Source: Parasulfitobacter algicola
GTDB lineage: Bacteria > Pseudomonadota > Alphaproteobacteria > Rhodobacterales > Rhodobacteraceae
DNA: 64,000 nt
Direction: 5' to 3'
Assembly (NCBI RefSeq): GCF_013315265.1
Contig: NZ_JABUFE010000005.1
Coordinates: forward strand, 1 to 64,000
A model generated the notes under the pieces. That model worked only from the letters and a program-made list of their open reading frames with translations. It was not told the DNA's origin and searched no databases. This document shows, in pieces, positions 26,082-33,938 of this stretch (the stretch's first letter is position 1; each line of letters begins with the position of its first letter). The position numbers and the translations under genes were made by a program.

Positions 26082-27038
26082 ATGAAGATTGCGACAATAA
26101 AAGGTGAGGGCGCTGATGGGGTGCTGGGCGTTGTCTCGGATGATTTGACGAGCATTCAAAGCTGTTCAGCTGCGACGTTGCAGGTCGCGCTGGATGGCAC
26201 GGGATTTGAGTTGGGCGAAGGGCAGCAGGCTTTTGATCAGGCGGAGTGCCTGTCACCCCTGCCGCGGGCGTATCAGTTTCTGGATGGTTCGGCCTATGTG
26301 AACCATGTCGAACTGGTTCGGCGGGCGCGGGGGGCGAAGATGCCGGACAGTTTTTGGACCGATCCGCTGATGTATCAGGGATGTTCGGACAGCTTCCTGA
26401 ACCCCTCGGACGACATTGTCGGTGATCCGGCCTGGGGCATTGATTTTGAGGCTGAGGTGGCGGTGATCACGGGCCATGTGCGGATGGGTGCAAGTCGGGA
26501 TGAGGCAGCTGCGGCGATTAAGTTGGTGATGCTGTGCAATGATATCAGCCTGCGCAATCTGATCCCGGGCGAACTGGCCAAGGGTTTTGGCTTTGTCCAG
26601 TCGAAGCCGCCCTGCGCCTTTTCCCCCGTGGCCGTCACGCCGGATGCCCTACCGGGCTGGGACGGCGGTAAGTTGCATGGTGTCGTCAAGGTGGATCTGA
26701 ACGGCCAGCCCTTTGGGCGGTCGGATGCGGGCGTTGATATGACCTTTGATTTCCCCACCCTAATCGCCCATGCCGCCAAAACGCGGCCCCTTGCGGCGGG
26801 TACGATCATCGGGTCGGGGACCGTGTCAAACAAGCTGGACGGCGGCCCCGGCAAACCCGTGGATCAGGGCGGGGCGGGCTATTCGTGCATCGCCGAACAG
26901 CGGATGGTCGAAACGATCCTGGACGGTGCGCCCAAGACACCGTTTCTGCAACCGGGCGATCACGTGAAAATCTGGATGGAGGATGACACGGGTCAGTCCA
27001 TCTTTGGGGAAATCAGCCAGACGGTGCGTGCGCTATGA
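26082..27038 (+). CDS. Fumarylacetoacetate hydrolase family protein
   Basis: This 318-residue FAH-family hydrolase keeps the metal-binding and catalytic segment D-F-E-A-E-V-A-V-I and the later G-T-I-I-G-S-G-T-V-S-N stretch. It lies right after hmgA, so it most likely cleaves fumarylacetoacetate to fumarate and acetoacetate. It is shorter than the classical roughly 420-residue FAH and of the bacterial type. The ATG at 26082 is chosen; the earlier in-frame start lies inside the palindromic spacer. Confidence 0.88.
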   Translation: MKIATIKGEGADGVLGVVSDDLTSIQSCSAATLQVALDGTGFELGEGQQAFDQAECLSPLPRAYQFLDGSAYVNHVELVRRARGAKMPDSFWTDPLMYQGCSDSFLNPSDDIVGDPAWGIDFEAEVAVITGHVRMGASRDEAAAAIKLVMLCNDISLRNLIPGELAKGFGFVQSKPPCAFSPVAVTPDALPGWDGGKLHGVVKVDLNGQPFGRSDAGVDMTFDFPTLIAHAAKTRPLAAGTIIGSGTVSNKLDGGPGKPVDQGGAGYSCIAEQRMVETILDGAPKTPFLQPGDHVKIWMEDDTGQSIFGEISQTVRAL

Positions 27039-27040
27039 GC

Positions 27041-27601
27041 CTAAAGCGCACCTTGCCAATCCTTCACCGCATCCAGCGGATAGATCAGCATCAGCACGTT
27101 CAGCGCCAGACCGTCGCGGATCAGCCAGTGGGTCAAAACCTCAAAAAATACTACGATCGCGATGCTGACCCAGACCGGCAGCCGCCGCGCCAGCCAAAAG
27201 CCGATCAGCATTGCTGCCATATCGGACACGGAATTGACGACGCTGTCACCGTAATAATCAAGCGAGATCGTGACCTCTCGGTATCGTTCGATGACGGCGT
27301 TGGTGTTTTCGACAATTTCCCACGCGGCTTCGACTGCAGTCGCAATCACCAGCCGCCAGCCAATGGATATGCGCCGCGCCACCAGCCAAAGCGCACCGTA
27401 AAACAAAAGCCCGTGGATCAGATGCGACGGCGTGTACCAGTCGATGATATGCTGCGATCCTTCGGACGACATCAGTTCGAAATGCCACGGCTTGATCGTG
27501 CCGCATTTACACATTGGTTCGCGGCCCATCCAAAGCAGGACGGCGGCCATGGCCATAATAAGTGCGGCGGTGATCCAATAGGGAAGCATACGTTTTGTCA
27601 T
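27041..27601 (-). CDS. UPF0314 / DUF2585 family membrane protein
   Basis: This 186-residue inner-membrane protein has about five hydrophobic segments. Family sequence is visible: C-K-C-G-T-I-K-P-W-H, S-Q-H-I-I-D-W-Y-T-P-S-H, E-A-A-W-E-I-V-E-N-T and Y-Y-G-D-S-V-V-N-S. The conserved polar residues inside membrane-adjacent regions suggest an enzyme-like role, but the function is unknown. It is convergent with the FAH gene (stops 2 bp apart) and divergent from the VOC gene, so it interrupts the aromatic cluster. Confidence 0.88.
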   Translation of the reverse strand: MTKRMLPYWITAALIMAMAAVLLWMGREPMCKCGTIKPWHFELMSSEGSQHIIDWYTPSHLIHGLLFYGALWLVARRISIGWRLVIATAVEAAWEIVENTNAVIERYREVTISLDYYGDSVVNSVSDMAAMLIGFWLARRLPVWVSIAIVVFFEVLTHWLIRDGLALNVLMLIYPLDAVKDWQGAL

Positions 27602-27662
27602 GTCGAACAGCGTTCACGATATCTGAGGCAGTTGTCGAGTATGGAAAACCAGAGGTGAAGCA

Positions 27663-28028
27663 ATGATGATCAAGACTGTTGATCACGTGCAACTGTCGAT
27701 GCGCGCGGATGATACGGACGCCATGCGTGATTTCTATCTTGATGTACTTGCCATGATTGAGGTCGAAAAGCCGCATGCATTGGAAGCAAGGGGTGGGTTT
27801 TGGGTCAAGGCTGGCATGATGAATATACATTTCGGCGTTGATGATAGCTTTGTTGCGCAGAAAAAGCCGCATATTGCACTTGGCACGGATGACCTTGATG
27901 ACTTGGCAGCGCGATTCGAACAGCGAAACCTTGCAGTAACTTGGGATACTAAAATTCCCGATATTCGACGTTTTTTCAGTGTCGATCCAGCGGGGAACAG
28001 GATTGAATTAATGGAGGTACGGCAGTGA
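27663..28028 (+). CDS. VOC (glyoxalase/dioxygenase) superfamily protein
   Basis: This 121-residue protein has paired beta-alpha-beta-beta-beta modules. Likely metal ligands are the N-terminal histidine in V-D-H-V-Q and the C-terminal glutamate in G-N-R-I-E-L-M-E. Its stop overlaps the GTG start of the next gene by 4 bp, so the two are co-translated. In this cluster it may act on a glutathione adduct or ring-cleavage intermediate, which is inferred. Base usage is AT-richer than hmgA and the FAH gene. Confidence 0.85.
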   Translation: MMIKTVDHVQLSMRADDTDAMRDFYLDVLAMIEVEKPHALEARGGFWVKAGMMNIHFGVDDSFVAQKKPHIALGTDDLDDLAARFEQRNLAVTWDTKIPDIRRFFSVDPAGNRIELMEVRQ

Positions 28029-28975
28029 GCAAAGCATTCGCAAGCGCGGACGATATGGAAGAAAAGCAGATCAGTTTCACCGAGGTGGGCGAGGGGCTTT
28101 ATGCCTTCACAGCCCAGGGCGATCCGAACAGCGGCGTGATCATTGGCGATGATAGCGTTATGGTGGTTGAGGCGCAGGCGACGCCGCGTTTGGCGCAGAA
28201 GGTGATCGACTGCATTCGCGGGGTGACGGACAAACCGATCACCCATCTGGCGCTGACCCATTATCACGCGGTCCGGGTTCTGGGGGCCAGTGCCTATGGC
28301 GCGCCGCAGGTCATCATGTCGGACAAAGCCCGCGCCATGGTCGTCGAACGCGGGGCCGAGGATTGGGCCAGTGAATTCGAACGCTTTCCGCGTCTGTTTC
28401 AGGGGCACGAAGAAATCCCCGGCCTGACATGGCCCACGACGACCTTCAGCGACCGGATGACGGTTTATCTGGGCAACCGGAAGGTCGAGATCATGCACCT
28501 GGGCCGTGCGCATACGGCGGGCGACGCCGTGATCTGGGTGCCCGATGCCGAGGTGATGTTTACCGGCGATATCGTCGAATATCACTCGGCCTGCTACTGC
28601 GGGGATGGGCATTTCGCCGACTGGGGTCGTACTCTGAATGCGGTGGCGGGATATCAGCCAAAGTCTATTGCGCCGGGGCGCGGCGATGCTTTGGTTGGCG
28701 ATCAGATGGTGGGTGCCGCGATTGAGAATACCCGCGATTTCGTCCAAAGCACGTATCGCCCCGCGGCTCAGGTCGCTGCGCGTGGCGGGTCACTGAAAGA
28801 CGCGATGGAAGCCGTGCGCGATGCCTGTGACGCGAAGTTCGGCGATTACGCGATCTATGAACACTGCCTGCCCTTCAACGTCGCCCGCGCCTATGATGAG
28901 GCCCGCGGCATCGACACCCCCCGCATCTGGACGGCCGAGCGGGACAAACAGATGTGGGAGGATTTGCAGGGGTGA
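28025..28975 (+). CDS. Metallo-beta-lactamase-fold protein with an atypical metal motif
   Basis: This 316-residue MBL-fold protein starts at a GTG overlapping the VOC stop. The usual H-x-H-x-D-H motif reads H79-Y-H81-A-V-R84, so the aspartate and third histidine are missing. H-L-G-R-A-H-T-A-G-D and M-F-T-G-D-I-V-E are kept, while the usual late histidine position reads G-R-G-D-A. It may bind one metal or none. Its place in the aromatic cluster suggests hydrolysis of a thioester or lactone, but that is a guess. Confidence 0.85.
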   Translation: MSKAFASADDMEEKQISFTEVGEGLYAFTAQGDPNSGVIIGDDSVMVVEAQATPRLAQKVIDCIRGVTDKPITHLALTHYHAVRVLGASAYGAPQVIMSDKARAMVVERGAEDWASEFERFPRLFQGHEEIPGLTWPTTTFSDRMTVYLGNRKVEIMHLGRAHTAGDAVIWVPDAEVMFTGDIVEYHSACYCGDGHFADWGRTLNAVAGYQPKSIAPGRGDALVGDQMVGAAIENTRDFVQSTYRPAAQVAARGGSLKDAMEAVRDACDAKFGDYAIYEHCLPFNVARAYDEARGIDTPRIWTAERDKQMWEDLQG

Positions 28976-29034
28976 TGACGTGGATTTTAACTGAGTGTTA
29001 AGCAACTAAAGGATGACAATGTCACAAACCTGCA

Positions 29035-29289
29035 GTGAGGATAGGCATCATCGATTGGACCGAATTCAAAGTCGCCATAGTCAAGGCTACGGTCGTTTTG
29101 TTGCCCTCCTACACCGCTGCTTATCTTACCGGGCAGATGGTTTGGGTCGTTCCCACGTTAGCCGCATCCGGTTTTCTGGCGGCATCTATTCAGAAGATCG
29201 ATACAGCCGAAACGCGCGTGGAGCAGGAAGCGGATTTCGAGACAGATGTTCAGACAAATGTTTACAAGGAAGCAGAAGTTGCTGGTTAG
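29035..29289 (+). CDS. Small possible membrane protein, uncertain or frame-damaged
   Basis: An 84-residue frame from a GTG has two hydrophobic stretches (about residues 12-30 and 34-50) and a strongly acidic C-terminal tail. The better ribosome site (AAAGGA before ATG at 29019) belongs to a different frame, so a one-base shift may separate the original start from this body. It could be a small real protein with a weak start or a remnant. Family not recognised. Confidence 0.35.
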   Translation: MRIGIIDWTEFKVAIVKATVVLLPSYTAAYLTGQMVWVVPTLAASGFLAASIQKIDTAETRVEQEADFETDVQTNVYKEAEVAG

Positions 29290-29383
29290 AAGATAGCCTT
29301 GATGTTCCATTCGGCACTAGAAATCCGGTAGCGCCGGCCCGAGGGTGGCGCAATCGCGCCGCCCTGGGGGCGGGTCGGCGCGG

Positions 29384-29410
29384 CCCGGTGGTGCCCACCG
29401 GGCGAGTTTT
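29384..29410 (+). terminator. Possible terminator hairpin
   Basis: A perfect 8-bp stem (CCCGGTGG/CCACCGGG) with a 3-nt loop (29384-29402) is followed by CGAGTTTTCT, a weak T-tract. It sits in a short GC-rich stretch before the small lipoprotein gene. Confidence 0.35.
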
Positions 29411-29453
29411 CTATGCTGCAGCAGTGAACCGTAGCGAAAGTAAGGGTAATATC

Positions 29454-29534
29454 ATGAAAACAAAAGCTATTATGGCAATCCTGGCTATGGTCGTACTGAC
29501 CGGTTGCGGCGTGCCGCTGGTGCCGATTATCTGA
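29454..29534 (+). CDS. 26-residue lipoprotein
   Basis: A very short gene: ATG at 29454, stop TGA at 29534, with a TAAGGG site upstream. The peptide has a signal sequence (M-K-T-K-A-I-M-A, hydrophobic core) and a lipobox L-T-G-C at residues 15-18. After processing, only a 9-residue lipid-anchored tail C-G-V-P-L-V-P-I-I remains. As I recall, similar tiny lipoproteins ending in C-G-V-P-x-V-P-x-I occur in Rhodobacterales. It lies 11 bp before the FAD monooxygenase start. Function unknown. Confidence 0.6.
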   Translation: MKTKAIMAILAMVVLTGCGVPLVPII

Positions 29535-29545
29535 CAGGTGACGCG

Positions 29546-31150
29546 ATGCCCTATGACTACAAACCCTTTCCCTACATTGCTCCCCCCGGTCTGACGGGAC
29601 CCGAGCCACGCCATGCGGTGGCGATTATCGGGGCGGGGCCGATTGGGTTGGCTCTGGCGATTGATCTGGCGACCAAGGGGGTCAGCAACGTGGTGCTGGA
29701 TGACAACAACGTCGTCTCGGTCGGGTCGCGCGCGATTTGCTGGGCCAAGCGGACGCTGGAAATCTTTGACCGCCTTGGCGTTGGCGAACGGATGCTGGCC
29801 AAGGGTGTAACCTGGCAGGTGGGGCGGCTGTTTTATGGCGCGGATGAGGTCTATGCCTTTGATCTGCTGCCTGAAGACGGCCACAAATACCCTGCCTTCA
29901 TCAATCTGCAGCAATATTATGTCGAAGAATACCTGATCGACCGCGCGCGGGACTTCCCTGACCTGATCGATCTGCGCTTTAAGAACGCGGTCACAGACCA
30001 TCAGGATCGCGGCGACCATGTGGCCCTGATGGTCGAGACGCCGGATGGATCGTACCAGCTTGAGGCGCAATATTGCGTCGCCTGTGATGGCGCGGGATCG
30101 CCCACGCGCAAACGGATGGGGCTGGCGTTTGAGGGGCAGACATTCGACGAACATTTCCTGATCGCCGATGTCGAGATGGACGACAGCCCCTTTGGCACCG
30201 ATACCCCCGAACGCTGGTTCTGGTTCGAACCACCCTTTCACAACGGCCAGTCCGCGCTGCTGCATCGTCAACCCGACAACATCTATCGCATTGACCTGCA
30301 ACTGGGCCCCGAGACCGACCCGAAGTCTGAGGCAACCGAAGAAAAGGTCATCCCCCGCATCCGCGCGATGGTGGGCGACCGGCCCTTTCGACTGGATTGG
30401 ATGAGCGTCTATAAATTCCGCTGTGCCAAGCTGGATCAATTCGTCCACGGCCGCATGATCTTTGCCGGTGACAGCGCCCATGTGGTCAGCCCCTTTGGTG
30501 CGCGGGGCGGGAATGGTGGTATTCAGGATGTCGATAACTTGGGCTGGAAACTGGCGCGCGTGGTGCAGGGGCAGTCCGATGCCAGCCTGTTGGACAGTTA
30601 TGATCAGGAGCGGCGGCACTGCTGTGACGAAAACATTCTGAATTCGTCACGGGCCACGAACTTCATGACCCCAAAATCGCCGATCGAGGCGCTGTTTCGG
30701 CAAGAGGTTCTACGACTGGCCCACGACATGCCCTTTGCGCGGCGGCTGATCAACTCGGGCCGTTTGTCGATGCCGGGGTCCCTGGCCGGGTTGCCGTTGC
30801 AAACTGCGAATACTGCGCCGATCCGACCTGGCACAGCCATAATGGATGCGCCATTGGCCAATCATGTGTGGTTGCTGGATGCAGTGCAGGGCCGTTTCGT
30901 ATTGACGGGCTTCGGAAATGTTGCATTGCCTGATATTGATGGAATTGATCGTATTGGCATAGAGCAGGCTGCCCAAAATTATCCTGTTTACGATGCGATA
31001 GATAATTTGGCGTTGGATCGTTATGGTGCAGATATAGCCTACCTTTTTCGTCCAGATGGCCATGTGGCGGCAGCATTTTTTGATCCGACACCGCAAGCCG
31101 TTGCGAAAGCCTATGCGCGGGCGTGTGGCAAGATAGATGGGGACGTGTAA
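29546..31150 (+). CDS. FAD-dependent aromatic hydroxylase, MhpA/PheA-like
   Basis: This 534-residue class A flavoprotein monooxygenase has the dinucleotide-binding G-A-G-P-I-G at about residues 28-33, the D-G motif (C-D-G-A-G-S-P-T-R) and the FAD-ribityl motif A-G-D-S-A-H-V-V-S-P-F-G-A-R-G. The family hydroxylates phenolic acids using NAD(P)H. Next to hmgA, a plausible role is converting a hydroxyphenyl acid such as 3-hydroxyphenylacetate into homogentisate; this is inferred. The last 120 codons or so are AT-richer than the rest. It is coupled to DUF2783 by a TAATG overlap. Confidence 0.9.
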   Translation: MPYDYKPFPYIAPPGLTGPEPRHAVAIIGAGPIGLALAIDLATKGVSNVVLDDNNVVSVGSRAICWAKRTLEIFDRLGVGERMLAKGVTWQVGRLFYGADEVYAFDLLPEDGHKYPAFINLQQYYVEEYLIDRARDFPDLIDLRFKNAVTDHQDRGDHVALMVETPDGSYQLEAQYCVACDGAGSPTRKRMGLAFEGQTFDEHFLIADVEMDDSPFGTDTPERWFWFEPPFHNGQSALLHRQPDNIYRIDLQLGPETDPKSEATEEKVIPRIRAMVGDRPFRLDWMSVYKFRCAKLDQFVHGRMIFAGDSAHVVSPFGARGGNGGIQDVDNLGWKLARVVQGQSDASLLDSYDQERRHCCDENILNSSRATNFMTPKSPIEALFRQEVLRLAHDMPFARRLINSGRLSMPGSLAGLPLQTANTAPIRPGTAIMDAPLANHVWLLDAVQGRFVLTGFGNVALPDIDGIDRIGIEQAAQNYPVYDAIDNLALDRYGADIAYLFRPDGHVAAAFFDPTPQAVAKAYARACGKIDGDV

Positions 31151-31341
31151 TGCAAAATGATAATCTTGGCGTAGAAGGCGATGGGATTTATGCGGCTCTT
31201 ATGGCTGCACACCAGGGATTGACTGAAGCAGAAAGCCACGCCCTGAATGCACGATTAGTTTTGATTATGGCAAATGAAATCGGCGACGGACAAAAATTGA
31301 AAACCATTTTTTCAACCGCCGGGCAATACGCTGAAACTTGA
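31150..31341 (+). CDS. DUF2783 domain protein
   Basis: This 63-residue soluble protein carries the conserved core Y-A-A-L-M-A-A-H-Q-G-L-T and A-L-N-A-R-L-V-L-I-M-A-N. Its ATG overlaps the stop of the FAD monooxygenase (TAATG). DUF2783 proteins typically sit beside such hydroxylases, so a partner or stability factor is plausible. No enzymatic residues can be assigned. It is convergent with the DUF502 gene (2-bp gap). Confidence 0.82.
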   Translation: MQNDNLGVEGDGIYAALMAAHQGLTEAESHALNARLVLIMANEIGDGQKLKTIFSTAGQYAET

Positions 31342-31343
31342 TG

Positions 31344-32027
31344 CTATGTCGCGTCTTCCGATTCATCGCCGTCGGTACCGTTAGGGTAAACAAGCCCGGC
31401 TGAAATAACCAGTTTGGCCGCGTCCTCGACGCTCATGTCCAATTCGATGATATCTTCAGTCGGAAAAAACAGCAAAAAGCCAGACGTGGGGTTCGGGGTC
31501 GTTGGAACGAAAACGCTTGTCATGCTTTCTGCCCCACCGCGTTCCAGAATTTCGCCTTTGGTACTGGTTGAAATAAAGCCAACGGCCCAGATACCACGGC
31601 GCGGATATTCGATCAGACAGGCCTTGTCGAAACTGGTGTCAGATTGCGCGAATACGGTTTCGGCGATTTGCTTGACGCCGCCGTAAATCGACCGCACCAC
31701 AGGTGTGCGTTGCACCAGATGTTCTGCCCAACGGATCAGTGATTTACCGATCAGCCCTTTGGCAACCCAACCTACAAAAATGGTGAAAATCAGGAATATG
31801 ATAACACCAACACCGCGCAGATTGATGCCAATATATTGTTCAGGCTTTAGCTGTGAGGGCACCAGCGGCAAGACAAATCCATCAATCCACCCCACGACTG
31901 TCCAGATCAGCCATGCGGTCAGACCAATAGGCGCAATCACGACGATCCCGGTCAGAAAACTTGCGCGTAGGCCTGCGAAAATACCACGTTTTTGGATGGG
32001 CGGTTCTTTGTCAAATGGGGTCGTCAT
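31344..32027 (-). CDS. DUF502 family membrane protein
   Basis: This 227-residue inner-membrane protein has two transmembrane segments (about residues 20-45 and 70-92), a conserved G-L-I-G-K-S and T-P-V-V-R-S-I-Y-G-G-V-K-Q region, and a soluble C-terminal domain with F-V-P-T-T-P-N-P-T-S-G. These are hallmarks of DUF502. Function is unknown. It lies 62 bp downstream of psuG on the same strand and could be co-transcribed. Confidence 0.88.
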   Translation of the reverse strand: MTTPFDKEPPIQKRGIFAGLRASFLTGIVVIAPIGLTAWLIWTVVGWIDGFVLPLVPSQLKPEQYIGINLRGVGVIIFLIFTIFVGWVAKGLIGKSLIRWAEHLVQRTPVVRSIYGGVKQIAETVFAQSDTSFDKACLIEYPRRGIWAVGFISTSTKGEILERGGAESMTSVFVPTTPNPTSGFLLFFPTEDIIELDMSVEDAAKLVISAGLVYPNGTDGDESEDAT

Positions 32028-32089
32028 GGGCAGAGTAATCCTGAAAATCTTCTAAAAAATCACTTAAGCTCTTTCACATCATTCTACAA

Positions 32090-33028
32090 TCACAGCACCA
32101 CTTTTAGCGATGAATCGGCAGTTTGTGTCATCAATTCGTGTGCAATCTTGGCCGCAAGGCGCGCATTGTTCAGAACAAGTGCAGTATTAGCCTTTAACGA
32201 TGCTCCATCGGTCAGCTCAAAAATGCGTTGCAACAGAAAAGGCGTGACAGCTTTGCCAGACAAACCCAGGCGGTGTGCCTCGGCCAAAGCCTTTTCGATC
32301 AGGGGCAATATCTTTTCATTAGGTATTTCATCGGCTTCGGGAATGGGATTTGCCACCAGTTGACCGCCCGGCAAATCCAGCGCCTGCCGCATCAGATGGG
32401 CCCGCGCGATATCGGCAGACGTGTCCATGCGCAGTGGTGCTTTTAGATCCGAATTACGCGACCAGAATGCAGGCAGTTTGCTTTGACCAAAGGCAATGAC
32501 AGGGACGCCAAGGGTTTCCAGGACCTCAAGCGTTTTGGACAGATCCAGAATGGCTTTGGCCCCGGCGGCGACCACTGTAACCGGTGTTTGCGCCAGTTCC
32601 TGCAGATCGGCCGAGATGTCGAATGTTTCTTCTGCGCCGCGATGCACCCCGCCAATGCCGCCGGTGGCAAACACGTGAATGCCGGCAAAGCGCGCGGCAA
32701 TCATGGTGGCCGCAACTGTCGTGGCCCCGGTGCCACCCGTGGCGATGCAGGTGGCAAGATCGGCGCGCGACAGCTTTGCGACACCCTTTGCCTGCGCCAG
32801 TTGGTCCAGTTCAGCACTGGTCAAACCGATATGAAGTGTGCCGTTCATCACGGCGATGGTGGCAGGCACAGCACCGTTTTCGCGCACAGTTTTTTCGACC
32901 AGCGTCGCAGTTTCCACGTTTTGCGGATGCGGCATGCCGTGGGTAATGATTGTGCTTTCCAGTGCCACAATAGGCTTTCCGGTTTCACGCGCATCAATTA
33001 CATCTGGGGAAAAGGCGATTGGGATCAT
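32090..33028 (-). CDS. psuG: Pseudouridine-5'-phosphate glycosidase
   Basis: This 312-residue enzyme breaks the C-C bond of pseudouridine 5'-phosphate to give uracil and ribose 5-phosphate. Typical sequence includes V-A-L-E-S-T-I-I-T-H-G-M-P-H-P-Q at the N-terminus and A-T-G-G-I-G-G-V-H-R-G-A in the middle. Its start overlaps the stop of the kinase gene by 4 bp, so PsuK and PsuG form a two-step catabolic pair for pseudouridine from RNA turnover. Confidence 0.94.
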   Translation of the reverse strand: MIPIAFSPDVIDARETGKPIVALESTIITHGMPHPQNVETATLVEKTVRENGAVPATIAVMNGTLHIGLTSAELDQLAQAKGVAKLSRADLATCIATGGTGATTVAATMIAARFAGIHVFATGGIGGVHRGAEETFDISADLQELAQTPVTVVAAGAKAILDLSKTLEVLETLGVPVIAFGQSKLPAFWSRNSDLKAPLRMDTSADIARAHLMRQALDLPGGQLVANPIPEADEIPNEKILPLIEKALAEAHRLGLSGKAVTPFLLQRIFELTDGASLKANTALVLNNARLAAKIAHELMTQTADSSLKVVL

Positions 33029-33930
33029 AGGGGTGTTTCTCCGGAGACATAGATTGCGGCAGTTTGCAGGGCTTTTTCCAGCGCGGCTTGCGAGTCTGCC
33101 CCTTGGGTTTCGGCAGCGATGTGGGCGGCCATGAAGGTGTCACCGGCCCCTGTGACACGTGTGACCAGAACTTTGGGCGGGCAGGCGGTCAGCAACTGGC
33201 CAACACGTGCCTCGGCTGCCGTTTCGCCGCCATTGGTGACCAGCACGCGCGCGGCACCTTTTTCGACTAAAGTGCGCGCGGCGGTTGGGGCATCATCGAA
33301 ATTCTGGTGACACAACAGCGATGCTTCTTCCAGATTTACGTAAAGCGTCGCGCGGTTGTTGCGTAACAGGGGCATCAGCCGTTCGGCCTTGCCAGGCGAT
33401 GCCGGGGCCACTCGCAGATCAGCTTTGGCAAACAGTGGGCTTTGGGCAATCTGTTCCAGCAATTGCAGCGTCAGATTGCCATCCAGTGCGACCGGTCCGT
33501 CATAAGGGGCTGTTTCACTGCCAAGCTGTCCGTCAGACAAGGGGCGCAGTATCTTATCGCCAGCAGCTTCCAATGAATGCGCATCGGCAATGGCGGCGAT
33601 CAGACCATTTGCGCCCTCAATCGCCATATAACGATCTGTCGGCAAATCCTGCGAGACATAGACATGATCTGTGTTCAGCCCAAGCCCGCTGCAAGCGGAT
33701 ATCAGATCGCGACCTTCCGCATCCTGCCCGACAGCTGTCAGCAAAATGGGGCGTAGGCCAAAGCGGGCTAGTGTCATGGCGATGTTCATCGCAACCCCGC
33801 CTGGCAACCGCGTTATGCGTCCTGGAACATCCGCGCCCTGGCTCATGTGACTGGGGCACCGCCCGATCATGTCCCACAAAACGGATCCGATACACAAAAT
33901 ATCAACAGAATGTGGCAGTGTTTTCGTCAT
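33025..33930 (-). CDS. psuK: PfkB-family pseudouridine kinase
   Basis: This 301-residue sugar/nucleoside kinase of the PfkB (ribokinase) family has the glycine-rich motif L-P-G-G-V-A-M-N-I-A near residue 50 and the ATP/anion-hole motif T-G-A-G-D-T-F near residue 260. The neighbouring psuG makes pseudouridine the substrate. The ATG at 33930 is chosen; the longer frame overlaps the DUF4198 gene. Confidence 0.9.
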   Translation of the reverse strand: MTKTLPHSVDILCIGSVLWDMIGRCPSHMSQGADVPGRITRLPGGVAMNIAMTLARFGLRPILLTAVGQDAEGRDLISACSGLGLNTDHVYVSQDLPTDRYMAIEGANGLIAAIADAHSLEAAGDKILRPLSDGQLGSETAPYDGPVALDGNLTLQLLEQIAQSPLFAKADLRVAPASPGKAERLMPLLRNNRATLYVNLEEASLLCHQNFDDAPTAARTLVEKGAARVLVTNGGETAAEARVGQLLTACPPKVLVTRVTGAGDTFMAAHIAAETQGADSQAALEKALQTAAIYVSGETPL

Positions 33931-33938
33931 ACCATGGC

